Part shown: piece after piece, positions 47,474 to 57,240 of the stretch
How the letters are laid out: every line of letters starts with the position of its first letter
Numbering within the stretch: position 1 is the stretch's first letter
DNA from: RYN-230 sp963782185
GTDB lineage: Bacteria; Actinomycetota; Actinomycetes; Streptosporangiales; Streptosporangiaceae
Direction of reading: 5' to 3'
Length of the DNA: 64,000 nucleotides
Assembly (NCBI GenBank): GCA_963782185.1
Contig: CAWAJB010000019.1
Coordinates: 186,001-250,000 of the forward strand
Notes under the pieces: model-generated
What the model was told of the DNA's origin: nothing
Seen by the model: the letters and a program-made list of their open reading frames with translations, nothing else
Databases searched by the model: none
Made by a program: the position numbers and the translations under genes

Positions 47474-47586
47474 GTGACGGCCCTGATCAACCGGCGGCCC
47501 CGGCCAGGTCCAGCGGGCCCGGCCAGGTCCAGCGTGCCTGGCCCGGGCCTCGGCCGCCGCGTTCTGGGCCGCAGCCAGCACGGGCC

Positions 47587-47778
47587 TTCGCGAACTGGAA
47601 TCCCATGTCCGCGGTGGTGGCCGCAGCACGCTCCCTGTTCGGTACCACCCAGGGCGTGCCCGAGCCCCCGGTCTGGTCACTTCAGCACCCGGTGATCACC
47701 ACGCTGGCCATGACCGGCATACTGCTCGGCGTGACGGTGCCGCTCGCGGTGCGCCGGTACAGCCGGCTGGCGCGGTGA
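47587..47778 (+). pseudogene. C-terminal remnant of an ABC-2 type transporter permease (DrrB-like)
   Basis: In frame from about 47587: NWNPMSAVVAAARSLFGTTQ, then WSLQHPVITTLAMTGILLG and VPLAVRRYSRLAR. This is the characteristic end of daunorubicin-type ABC permeases (NP-S, AR-LFG, PLAVRRY). Everything upstream of it is missing; the preceding 110 bp contain duplicated CCGGCCAGGTCCAGCG words. A deletion scar rather than a working gene. Confidence 0.65.
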
Positions 47779-47826
47779 GCGGCGGAAGTGCCCGGCTGCG
47801 GCTGGGCGCGGGGAAGCGAGGCGGTC

Positions 47827-48951
47827 ATGACACGGCTCGGCAACATGTACGGCCCGGATGCGACGTTCCTCGGCGTGCCCCCGGCGGACCTGGCCGACCC
47901 GGGCTCCTGGGCGGGCAGCGACATCCTCATCATCGGCGCCCCGTTCGACGGCGGGACCTCGCACCGGCCCGGGGCCAGGTTCGGCCCGCAGGCCATCCGG
48001 TTCACCGACTACCTGCCCCACGACGGGTCCCGGCCCCATCTGGCCCTGGGCGTCGACCCGCTCACGGAACTGCGGATCGCCGACGCCGGTGACATCGAGA
48101 TGCCGTCGGGCGATACCGAGCTTTCGCTGCGGCGCCTGGAAGAGGCGGTCCAGCAGGCCAGCGAGGCGGGCGCCATCCCGGTCATCCTCGGCGGCGATCA
48201 CACGATCGCGTTCCCCGACGCGACCGGGGTGGCCCGGCACGTGGGGTGGGGACGCTTGTCGGTGATCCACTTCGATGCGCACGCCGACACCGGGGACACC
48301 CAGTTCGGCTCGCTGTACGGGCACGGCACGCCGATGCGCCGCCTCATCGAGTCCGGCGCGGTGCGCGGCGACCGGTTCCTGCAGATCGGGCTGCGCGGCT
48401 ACTGGCCCGAACCGGAGACGCTGGCCTGGATGGCGGCCCAGAACATGCGCAGCTACGAGATGACCGAGGTGGTCACCCGGGGCCTGGACGAGTGCCTGAC
48501 CGAGGCGTTCGGCATCGCCACCGACGAATGTGACGGCGTGTTCCTGTCCGTCGACGTTGACGTGGTCGACCCGGGCATGGCCCCGGGCACGGGGACGCCC
48601 GAGCCAGGCGGGCTGACCGGGCGGCAACTACTGGACGCGGTCCGGCGGATCGCGATGGAACTGCCGCTGGCCGGGGTGGACGTGGTCGAGGTCGCACCGC
48701 CGTACGACCACGCGGAGATCACCGCGTTCCTGGCCAGCCGGGTGGTCCTCGAAGCGCTGTCCGGGATCGCGTGGCGGCGCCGGCGGAGGCCGGCGCCCGG
48801 GCCGGCCGGCCCGCGACCCGAAGTCCCCGTTGCTGGAGGGCCGCGGATGAGCACGCCGGGCGCTCTCCGGAAGTGCTCCGGGCACCCCGGACCGTGCCGG
48901 GCGTGGCGCGGCGGGCGCGGGTCACGTACGTTGACGGCGTGGGACCGCTGA
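47827..48951 (+). CDS. Agmatinase/ureohydrolase family enzyme
   Basis: 374 residues from ATG 47827. Hydrolyses agmatine or a related guanidino compound to urea plus amine using two Mn ions. Ligand motifs: GGDHTIAFP, VIHFDAHADTGD and VDVDVVDPGMAPGTGTPEPG, all intact. FDGGTSHRPGARFGPQAIR is the substrate-loop signature. The conserved fold ends near LEALSGIAWR; the last about 60 residues are basic and low complexity and overlap the kinase start, so the true stop may be earlier in the native gene. Substrate among agmatine, guanidinobutyrate and others is not settled. Confidence 0.88.
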   Translation: MTRLGNMYGPDATFLGVPPADLADPGSWAGSDILIIGAPFDGGTSHRPGARFGPQAIRFTDYLPHDGSRPHLALGVDPLTELRIADAGDIEMPSGDTELSLRRLEEAVQQASEAGAIPVILGGDHTIAFPDATGVARHVGWGRLSVIHFDAHADTGDTQFGSLYGHGTPMRRLIESGAVRGDRFLQIGLRGYWPEPETLAWMAAQNMRSYEMTEVVTRGLDECLTEAFGIATDECDGVFLSVDVDVVDPGMAPGTGTPEPGGLTGRQLLDAVRRIAMELPLAGVDVVEVAPPYDHAEITAFLASRVVLEALSGIAWRRRRRPAPGPAGPRPEVPVAGGPRMSTPGALRKCSGHPGPCRAWRGGRGSRTLTAWDR

Positions 48952-50273
48952 CCGGCGTCGCGACCAGGCCACGCCAGCTGCTGCAGGCCCTCGGCATCAG
49001 GTGGTTCGATGTCGGCGCGGCCGTGGTGGTGGCCGTCCTGGTCGAGCTCAACGTGGTGGTGGGCGGAGGACCAGGCGCCCGCCCGCTCAACACGCTCACC
49101 TATGTGCTCGGCGCGGTACTGGCCGCGCCGATCCTGTTCCGCCGGAAGTGGCCACTGGGCGCCCTGATCGGCTGCTCGGTACTGCTGTTCCTTTATTACA
49201 GCCTGTACCGCCGGAACATCTCCCCCGCACCGCTGCTGTCCTTGCCGCTGTACGACGCCGCGGTGGCCGGGTACCTGGCCGCGGCCATCGCCATTCCCGC
49301 GTTCTACATGACCGTCGGCCTGTTCGTGGTGGCCGAGTCCACCCACCCGGGCCTGGTCACGCTCGCCACCGATTTCCTGCCGAGCATCGCGGTGCTGGTG
49401 CTGGCCATCATGCTGGGAGAGGTGGTCCGCAGCCGCCGGGCGCTGGCCGCGGAAACCGCTGACCGGCTGCGGCTGGCCGGCGAGGAACGGGAGGCCGAGG
49501 CCGGCCGCCGGGTAGCCGAGGAACGGCTGCGCATCGCCCGCGAACTGCACGACACGGTGGCGCACGGCATGGCCACCATCACGGTGCAGGCGGGGTCCGC
49601 GCTGCACGTCCTGGGCCCAGCTGACCAGTCTGGCGGTCCGGACGGCAATCTGCGCAGCGCGCTCATCGCCATCCGGGAGACCAGCAAGGCGGCGCTCACC
49701 GAGATGCGGGACACGCTGGGCCAGCTCCGCCACGAGACCCCGGATGATTCGGCCGAGCTGCGCGCAGCCGGGCTGGACCGGCTGCCCGCGCTGTGCGACG
49801 CGGTGACAGCGGCGGGCGCCCCCGTCACCCTCAGCACCGAAGGGCAGCCGCGGCCGGTCACCCCGGCCGTGAGCCACGCGGCGTACCGGATTCTTCAGGA
49901 GTCCCTGACCAACGTGCTGCGGCACGCGGGGACGCAGGCCCGCGCGACGGTCTCGCTGCGCTACGAGCCTGGGGCCCTGGCCATCCGGGTCAGCGACGAC
50001 GGCGACGGTCCCGCGGCGGCCGACGCTGACCTGCCCAGCGGCCACGGGCTGACCGGGATGGCCGAACGTGCCGAGGCGGTCGGCGGAAGCTTCTCGGCCG
50101 CAGCCGGGCGCGGCGGCGGCTTCGAGGTCAGCGCTCGGCTCCCCATAGCCGGACCAGGCCAGGCTAAGGCGGGCCAGGACGAGGCGCCCCAGGGCGAGGC
50201 GCCCCAGGCCGGGCCAGGCCAGGAAGCGGCCCGGGAGACCACCCCCGTAGCCCCCGCCGATTTCGCCCGATGA
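48939..50273 (+). CDS. NarL-type sensor histidine kinase
   Basis: About 444 residues from GTG 48939. Roughly five N-terminal membrane helices (VGAAVVVAVLVELNVVVGG onward), then the HisKA_3 dimerisation helix with RIARELHDTVAHGMATITVQ (phospho-His), and an HATPase with ISHAAYRILQ-like VSHAAYRILQESLTNVLRHA, VSDDGDGP and GHGLTGMAERAEAVGG. The C-terminus is Gln/Glu-Ala rich (GQDEAPQGEAPQAGPGQE). ATGA overlap with the regulator at 50270. The MMPL exporter just downstream is a likely target. Confidence 0.9.
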   Translation: MGPLTGVATRPRQLLQALGIRWFDVGAAVVVAVLVELNVVVGGGPGARPLNTLTYVLGAVLAAPILFRRKWPLGALIGCSVLLFLYYSLYRRNISPAPLLSLPLYDAAVAGYLAAAIAIPAFYMTVGLFVVAESTHPGLVTLATDFLPSIAVLVLAIMLGEVVRSRRALAAETADRLRLAGEEREAEAGRRVAEERLRIARELHDTVAHGMATITVQAGSALHVLGPADQSGGPDGNLRSALIAIRETSKAALTEMRDTLGQLRHETPDDSAELRAAGLDRLPALCDAVTAAGAPVTLSTEGQPRPVTPAVSHAAYRILQESLTNVLRHAGTQARATVSLRYEPGALAIRVSDDGDGPAAADADLPSGHGLTGMAERAEAVGGSFSAAAGRGGGFEVSARLPIAGPGQAKAGQDEAPQGEAPQAGPGQEAARETTPVAPADFAR

Positions 50274-51068
50274 TCCGGGTGCTGCTGGCCGACGACCAGG
50301 CCCTGGTCCGCGCGGGCTTCCGGATGCTCCTCGAATCGGGCGAGGACATCACGATCGTCGGTGAGGCCTCCAACGGGGGGACCGCCGTGGCCCTGGCCCG
50401 GGAGCTGCGTCCCGACGTCGTGCTGATGGATCTCAGCATGCCGGAAGTTGACGGGCTGACCGCGACCCGGCGGATTACCGCCGACCCGCAGCTGACCGAG
50501 GTACGGGTCGTCGTGCTCACCACGTTCGACGACGACGAGCACGTGTTCGGGGCGTTGCGGGCGGGAGCGAGCGGGTTCCTGGTCAAGGACGTCGAGCCGG
50601 AGGAACTGCTGCAGGGGGTCCGGGTGGTGGCCCGCGGCGATGCGCTCCTGGCCCCCAGCGTGACCAGGTCTCTCATCGCGGCCTTCACCGCGGGAAACGC
50701 GGGCGCGGGTGGCGGGGCTGGCGCGCGCGGCAGGGGTGGCGCGGCCACGACGGACGGCATGGATACGGCCGGCGCGGGGGCGCCTGGCCTCTGGCCCGGC
50801 CCGGACGGCCGGCCGTGGCCGGAGTAGTCTCCCCCGGCCTGCCTGCCTGTCCCCCGGGGTGGCCTCGCTCACCGAGCGGGAACGCGAGGTCGTGGCCCTC
50901 GTCGCTGGCGGGCTGTCGAACGACGAGATCGCGGCGGAGCTCGTGGTGAGCCCGCTGACTGCCAAGACCCACGTCAGCCGGGCGATGATCAAGCTAGCCG
51001 CGCGGGACCGCGCGCAGCTCGTCGTCCTCGCCTACGAGAACGGGCTCGCCGGGCCGGGCCGCTCCTGA
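50270..51068 (+). CDS. NarL/FixJ-family response regulator (linker frameshift)
   Basis: ATG 50270 overlaps the kinase stop. The receiver has VLLADDQALVRAGFRMLLES, DVVLMDLSMPEVDG with phospho-Asp, VVVLTTFDDDEHVFGALRAG and GFLVKDVEPEELLQGVR. The first frame ends at 50827 in a Gly/Ala-rich linker; the LuxR-type HTH continues in the next frame: LTEREREVVALVAGGLSNDE, LVVSPLTAKTHVSRAMIKL, ending 51068. One extra base around 50800-50850 explains it. Otherwise normal for the family. Confidence 0.87.
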
Positions 51069-51237
51069 CCCGGTCCGGCCCGCCGCGTACTCCCGGCGGA
51101 GTACTGCCGGCCGCACCCGCGGAGTACACCCGGCGAGCAGTCCGCGCCGCAACTGCCTCCCCCGGTAGGACGCGCCGGGAACCTCCGGCCACGAGCATCG
51201 GAAGGGCTAACACTCCTCCGGCTCGCAGGAGACCGAC

Positions 51238-53481
51238 ATGCCCGGCTCATCCACCCTCCCCCGCCGTTCCCGCCCAGCCATCCTGGGCCCACTCGGGCGC
51301 GCCTGCTTCCGGCACCGCCGGCTCACCCTCCTCACCTGGATCGTCGGCGTCGCGTGCCTGATCACGCTGTGGACCAGGTTCGGGGCACCCGCCCAGGACA
51401 ACTTCACCGGCAGCGACCCGGGGCAGACCCTGCTCAACCAGCACTTCCACCGGCAGTCCGGCGACACGCTGACGCTCGCTATCCGCTCCAACGATCCGAT
51501 CGGCTCCCCCGCCGTCCGGGCCCGGATCACCAGCGCGCTCACCACGTTCGCCCGTGCGCCGCACGTCACATCGGTCACCAGCCCCTATCAGGCCGCCGGC
51601 CAGATCTCGGCGCACGGCCACGTGGCGTTCGCGGTCGTCCAGTTCGGCGTGCCGTCTACCAAGATCAGCAACGGGGAAGCTCTCGCCCTGATGCACGACG
51701 CCAGCTCGATGTCGGGCCGGGGCATGAACTTCTACCTGGGCGGCGACGTGGTCGACCTGGCGGAGACGCCGTACGGCGGGGCCAGCGACGGCGTGGGCAT
51801 CCTCGCGGCCGCGATCGTGCTGCTGATCGCGTTCGGGTCCCTGCTGGCCATGGGCCTGCCGGTCGTGACCGCTGTGCTGGGCATCGGCGCCGGGCTGTCC
51901 CTGATCGCGCTGCTGGGCCACGTGTTCCCGGCCCCCTCGTTCTCCCCGATCGTCGCCTCCATGATCGGGCTGGGTGTCGGCGTGGACTACGCGCTGATCA
52001 TCTCGACCCGGTTCCGTGAAGGGCTGCACCGCGGCCAGGACCCGGAGAGCGCGGCGGTCACCGCCATGAGCACCGCGGGGCGGACCGTGGTCATCGCGGG
52101 CACGACCGTGATCATCGGAATGCTGGGGCTGCTGGTCCTGCGCCAGTCCCTGCTCAACGGGGTCGCCATCGCCGCGGCAGCCACCGTCGCCATGGTCCTG
52201 CTCGGCTCACTCACCCTGCTCCCGGCCCTGCTCGGCTTCACCGGCACCCGGCTGGGCCGGCCCTCTCGCATCCGGGTGCCGCGGTGGCTGGGTGGCCGCC
52301 CTCGCGGGACAGCCCAGCCGGCCGGGCAGCCCGCCCGGCGGCCCGCCGCGGAGCGGTGGGCGGCGCTGATCCAGCGGCGCCCCCTGCTGGCCGCCCTGCT
52401 CTCCACGGGCCTGATCCTGCTCCTCGCCGCCCCGGCGCTCGGCATGAAGCTGAGCATGCCGGATGAGTCCAGCCAGGCTCGGGGGACCATGGGCTACTCG
52501 AGCTACGCCACGATGGCCCGGGGCTTCGGGCCCGGTTTCGACGCCCCGCTGATCGTCGCGGCGGCGCTGCCCTCCCCCATGGCCAGCACCACCGGGCTGG
52601 CTCACGCGATCGCGGCCACCCCCGGGATCGCCCGGGTCGGCCCCGTCCGGGTCAGCTCCGACGGCCAGGCCGCCCTCATGGTCGCGTACCCGACCACGGG
52701 TGAGCAGGACTCGGCCACCAACGCGCTGGTCAACCGGATCCGCACGTCGGTCATCCCGCAGGCCACGGCGGGCACCGGCATCCGCGCTTACCTGACCGGG
52801 CCGAACGCGGGCAACGTGTCCTTCGCCAACATCGTGGGGCAGCGCCTGCCCTGGCTGATCGGCGTGGTCGTCGTGCTGTCCATGCTGCTGCTGGTGGTCA
52901 TGTTCCGGTCGGTCACGGTCGCGGTGAAGGCGGCCGTGATGAACCTGCTGTCCATCTCCGCCGCGTACGGCGTCCTGGTCGCCATCACGCAGTACGGCTG
53001 GCTCGGCCACCTGTTCGGCTTCCCCGAGAAGATGCCGGTGACGACCTGGGTGCCGATGTTCCTGTTCGTGATCCTGTTCGGCCTGTCCATGGACTACGAG
53101 GTGTTCCTGCTCTCGCGCATCCGCGAGTCCTACGACGCGACCGGCGACAACGCGGCCTCGGTCGCGGCCGGGCTGGCCCGGACGGCGCGGGTGATCACCG
53201 CGGCGGCGGCCATCATGGTGGTGGTGTTCCTGTCCTTCGTGCTCGGCGCGAACGTCTCGGTGAAGCAGGTCGGCCTCGGGCTGGCCGTGGCGGTCCTCAT
53301 CGACGCGACCGTGGTCCGGATGGTCCTGGTGCCCGCCGTGATGGAACTGCTGGGTACGGCGAACTGGTGGCTCCCCCGGCCACTGGCGCGCATCCTTCCC
53401 TCGGCATCCCCCCGCGAGGACGAGCCCCTGGCCGCCGCGCGGACCCTGGTCTCCGCCACGGACGTCCAGCCGGGCGGCTGA
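51238..53481 (+). CDS. MMPL-family RND transporter
   Basis: 747 residues, intact, from ATG 51238 behind CAGGAGACCGAC. About twelve helices in two similar halves, each with a large outside loop. The proton-relay motifs read MIGLGVGVDYALIISTRFRE (first half) and LFGLSMDYEVFLLSRIRES (second half). Exports lipids or drugs; small two-component-controlled members are often drug efflux pumps. Lies 170 bp after the regulator and is closed by a strong terminator. Confidence 0.92.
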   Translation: MPGSSTLPRRSRPAILGPLGRACFRHRRLTLLTWIVGVACLITLWTRFGAPAQDNFTGSDPGQTLLNQHFHRQSGDTLTLAIRSNDPIGSPAVRARITSALTTFARAPHVTSVTSPYQAAGQISAHGHVAFAVVQFGVPSTKISNGEALALMHDASSMSGRGMNFYLGGDVVDLAETPYGGASDGVGILAAAIVLLIAFGSLLAMGLPVVTAVLGIGAGLSLIALLGHVFPAPSFSPIVASMIGLGVGVDYALIISTRFREGLHRGQDPESAAVTAMSTAGRTVVIAGTTVIIGMLGLLVLRQSLLNGVAIAAAATVAMVLLGSLTLLPALLGFTGTRLGRPSRIRVPRWLGGRPRGTAQPAGQPARRPAAERWAALIQRRPLLAALLSTGLILLLAAPALGMKLSMPDESSQARGTMGYSSYATMARGFGPGFDAPLIVAAALPSPMASTTGLAHAIAATPGIARVGPVRVSSDGQAALMVAYPTTGEQDSATNALVNRIRTSVIPQATAGTGIRAYLTGPNAGNVSFANIVGQRLPWLIGVVVVLSMLLLVVMFRSVTVAVKAAVMNLLSISAAYGVLVAITQYGWLGHLFGFPEKMPVTTWVPMFLFVILFGLSMDYEVFLLSRIRESYDATGDNAASVAAGLARTARVITAAAAIMVVVFLSFVLGANVSVKQVGLGLAVAVLIDATVVRMVLVPAVMELLGTANWWLPRPLARILPSASPREDEPLAAARTLVSATDVQPGG

Positions 53482-53498
53482 GGTCTCGCGGAGGAGAA

Positions 53499-53541
53499 CG
53501 CCCGGCGCCACCGATCCCGGTGGCGCCGGGCGTGGCCTTTT
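53499..53541 (+). terminator. Rho-independent terminator after the MMPL gene
   Basis: CGCCCGGCGCCACC pairs perfectly with GGTGGCGCCGGGCG (14 bp) around the loop GATCCC, followed by TGGCCTTTT. Sits 18 bp after the MMPL stop. Confidence 0.9.
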
Positions 53542-53710
53542 GTGCCATTTCCGCCCTATCCCCCAATCGGATAGCGGCATTCATGGCCCGGCAAATTCAT
53601 TACTCGACCATGATCGGTTTCCTATTCGCAGAGTTGGTAAGTTACATGGGGCGCGGCAGAACGGTCGCGGCACATGTCCGATAATCCCGGACCGAGCGAA
53701 GGATTGGCCG

Positions 53711-55076
53711 ATGTGGGAGAAATGCGTCGGGTGCGGCGAAGGCCTTTTCGCCGGGGACGCGTTTTGCGGTAATTGCGGAAGGCCTGTCAAGCCGGCGGTC
53801 CCCGCCGCGCGGGAGCCTGGCGGGTTAGAGTCAGGCCCCCTCACCGCTCCCGCCGCCGGGCGATCCCAGGTCCGCATCATCCCGGCCCACCGCGGCGATC
53901 CCCCGGGGCACGCCGCGGCCGAGCAAGTCGCCGCGGACCAGGTCGCCGCGGACCAGGTCGCCGCGGACCAGGTCGCCGCAGACCAGGTCGCCGCGGACCA
54001 GGTCGCCGCAGACCAGGCGGCCCCACAGCAGGTTGCCCCCGGCCAGACCGCTGCCAACCAGATCGCCCCCGGCCAGGCCGGGGGCGCCGCCCGGCAGAAC
54101 GGCGCAGCCCCGCAGCATGGCGCAGCCACGCGAGCATGGCGCAGCCCCGCAGCATGGCGCAGCCCCGCAGCATGGCACCAGCGGGCATGCGGGCCCGGGC
54201 CGGCGCAGCCGAGGTTGGCACGACACCACGGGCCCGCACGCCGGAACGGGCCGTGCGGACGGTTCACCCGGCCGGTACGCGGGACGGCCACACGGACCCG
54301 GCACCACAGGCAGCGAGCCAGCCGGCCCGGCGGGACCCGCCCGGCCCATTCCGGCGAGGCTGTCCGGGCTCGCGAACCTGGACCCCGCACGCAACCCCCG
54401 CTACCTCATGCACGTGCTCCGCCAGGCGTGCGTGTTCACCGGCATTTACCTGCTCATCGAGACGCTCCTGCTGCTGGGCCTCCTGCTCGCCACCGCGGCC
54501 GGAACCAAGCTCGGCCCCGCCCTCAGGGTGGAACTGGACAGCCTCTGGCTGGTCGCGCTGGTGCTGGCCATCCCGTTCTGGCTGATCCCGGTCCCGGCCC
54601 TGCTGGCCGAGTGGAGCCAGGTCATGGAGCAGAGCTCCGAGTCCACCCAGACGGCGTCTGAGTACATCAATTCTGCTTTCCGGTCCCATGGCACTCCGGT
54701 CGATTCACTGCGAGTGCGGACTGTCTCCCGGCATGGAGAAGGAGATCATGAATACCTGGAGCTGCGCCGAGGCCATTTCAGCGGCTACATCTCGTGTTTC
54801 GCCCACGGGCGCGACTTGTACGTCGGCTGGACCTTCTGGCTGCACATGTCCCCCTTGCGGCTGCTGATGATGATCATCGGCCGGAATATCCGGGACGTGA
54901 CCAGCCGGGGAGACGGGATCTGCCGCTCGCTCCGCTTCGAGTCCGTCCGGGCTCTGGTGGCCGCGATGCACGGGGCTTCGCTCGCCGGGATCGACGCGGC
55001 CAGCAGCCAGCCCGGACCGGCCGGCCCGCTACCCGTCAAAGAGACCGCCATCAGCATGAACGTCAGGATGGGCTGA
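53711..55076 (+). CDS. Zinc-ribbon membrane protein with ADQVA repeats (frameshifted)
   Basis: About 455 residues from ATG 53711 behind GAAGGA. Zinc ribbon CVGCGEGLFAGDAFCGNCG, then five-plus ADQVA repeats, a Gln/Ala/Pro tract with QHGAA units, a second low-complexity part, and two helices (CVFTGIYLLIETLLLLGLLL and LWLVALVLAIPFWLIPVPAL). After these comes a soluble domain: YINSAFRSHGTPVDSLRVRT, YLELRRGHFSGYISCFAHGR, LYVGWTFWLHMSPLRLLMMI. An extra G near 54132 within the QHGAA repeat breaks the frame. The next gene starts 6 bp after the stop, so they form an operon. The C-terminal domain differs from the other two zinc-ribbon proteins. Function unknown. Confidence 0.72.
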
Positions 55077-55082
55077 CCGCCA

Positions 55083-57171
55083 ATGAGATTCTGCACGAAA
55101 TGCGGATCCCCAGTCAGCGGGATTCTGCGCTACTGCACGCGCTGCGGGGCCGAGATCAGCCTGGCTTCGCAGCGCTCGTCCGGGGCCGGTGCCGCGGAGG
55201 CCGGCAGCGCTGAAGCCAGCGTCGCTGGAATGGGCCCCGATCAGGCGACCACCAATCAGGCCAGCCCTGAGCAGGCCAGCACTCAGGCCAGCGCCGATCA
55301 GGTGACCACCGATCAGGCCAGCACGGGCCAGGCCACCGCGGTCCAGGCCACCGCGGTCCAGGTTGGTAGCGCCGGCCCCGGCACGGGCCCTGCGGTACCG
55401 GACGCCCCGGGGCATCCGGGGTCCGGCCCTGTCATCCCGGCTCAGGTCGGCGTGGCCGACGCGGAAACCGGCGCCGTCCCGCCCGGCCAGCCGGATTCCG
55501 GCTGGGTGGCCCCCGCCTGGGCGGCTCCGGCGGAGACCGCTCCCGCGACCCCTCCCGCGACCGCTCCCGCGGAGGCCGCTCCTCCTGGAGCTACGCCTGC
55601 GGAGGCCGCTGCGGTCGGAGCAGCCGAGACCGCGACCGATCAGGCCGCCACCGATCAGGCCGCCACCGATCAGGCCGCCACCGATCAGGCCGCCACCGAT
55701 CAGGCCGCCACCGATCGAGGCCGCCACCGATGAGGCCGCCGCGGATGAGCCCACGGCAGACCCGGCGGTCAGCACGATCCGGCTGCAGGCGCTACCGGCC
55801 TCCAGTGTCAGCGAGGACGGCGAACTGCTGAGGCTGGTCCGGATCGGCGGTGAGACCGACCCCGCGCCGTACCCGGAAGACCCGTGGGTCCCCGGTAGCC
55901 ACCGCCCGGACCGCCGTCTTCTGGTCATCGGGGTGGTGGTGATCGCCGGGCTGCTCGCCGTCGCCTCGACCGCCTGGCTGGTCGGCACCAACCAGCCCCA
56001 GGCCGGCGTCGCGCACCGCCCTTATGTGTCCCGGCCGAGCCAGCTGGGATCGGGTCACGCCCAGCCGAGCCAGGCTTTGTCGGGCCATCCGGTGCCCAGC
56101 CTGTCCCCGGCGACCCCGCCAGCGCCCGTCCAGACCGGCGCGGGCCCGGTGAAGCCCAGCCCGAGCGGGCATAACCCGGGCGGCGTTACCCCGGGGAGCA
56201 GCCGGGCCGGCACGGGTCATGGCAGCACGGGCCGCAGCAGCATGGGCCGCAGCGGCACCGGCCACACGGGCGCTGCGCACCCCGGATCGGGCCGAGCCGG
56301 ATCGCAGCACACGGGATCCGGCCAGCCCGGCCCGGGGCAGTCCGGCCCGGGCCAGCCCGGGTCGCGGGGCACGGCCCCCGGCCAGTCCCGCACAGGCCAG
56401 CCCGCACCCGGCCAGCCCGCACCCGGCCAGCCCGCACCCGGCCAGCCCGCACCCGGCCAGCCCGCACCCGGCCAGCCCGCACCCGGCCAGCCCGCACCCG
56501 GCCAGCCCGGCCAGGGCCGCACCGGGACGGTCCGCGGCACTATTCCGCCGGCCCCGCAGCCGGCCCCGCCCGCTCCGCACCCCAAAAGCGGCGGCCGGTC
56601 GCGGCACCCCGGCCACGGCCTCGTGTCGATCGCGCCCGGCCTGGCCGGGCGGGCAGACGTCCGCCGGGCCGCCGCCCTCCTGGACCGCTACTTCGCGGCG
56701 GTCAACCACCGGGCGTACCAGGCGTACGCGCGGCTGTTCGCGCAACCGGGCAGGCTGACCCCGCACGAATTCACCTGGGGCTACTCGACCACTCACGACT
56801 CGAACGCGGTGCTGGCCGGCCTGACCGCGCCGAAAAACGGCCTGAAAGCCACGGTGACGTTCACCAGCCACCAGGATCCGGCCCACAGCCCTGACCACTC
56901 CAGCTGCATCGACTGGACGATCGCCCTGTTCCTGCACCGGGCCGGCCCGGCGTACCTGATCGGCATGCCGCCGCGCGGCTACCGGGCCGGGCTGCACGCC
57001 TGCAGCTTCGCCCCCCGGCCTCCCGCGCAGGGGCAGGCCCGCCACCACCCGTCCCGGCCCTCGCGTTCCCGGCACACGCGGTCGGCGAACACAGGCACCC
57101 GGCACAAGGTTTCCCAGCACCCACGTTCCCGGCGCCAGGGTTCGAAGCACCAGCGACGGACAAACCGTTAG
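55083..57171 (+). CDS. Zinc-ribbon membrane protein with ATDQA and QPAPG repeats and NTF2-like ectodomain (frameshifted)
   Basis: About 695 residues from ATG 55083. Ribbon CTKCGSPVSGILRYCTRCG; Ala/Gln/Asp linker with six ATDQA units; helix LLVIGVVVIAGLLAVASTAW; outside linker of Gly/Pro/Gln with seven QPAPG units (56398-56502); then an NTF2-like domain LLDRYFAAVNHRAYQAYARL, LTPHEFTWGYSTTHDSN, GLKATVTFTSHQDP, CIDWTIALFL, YLIGMPPRGYRAGLHAC, and a basic tail. An extra G near 55716 in the last ATDQA unit breaks the frame; removing it regenerates the repeat. The ectodomain is homologous to that of the 46340 gene. Confidence 0.75.
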
Positions 57172-57240
57172 GGAGCGTTGGTCAGATAGGCGGCGTACCG
57201 GTCAGCGGACGGTTAAATCGAGCGGATCTATAATTGCTGG

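Noticed and set aside
52207..53580. 457-residue antisense frame over the MMPL gene
   Set aside because: His/Arg/Gly-rich shadow, no homology.
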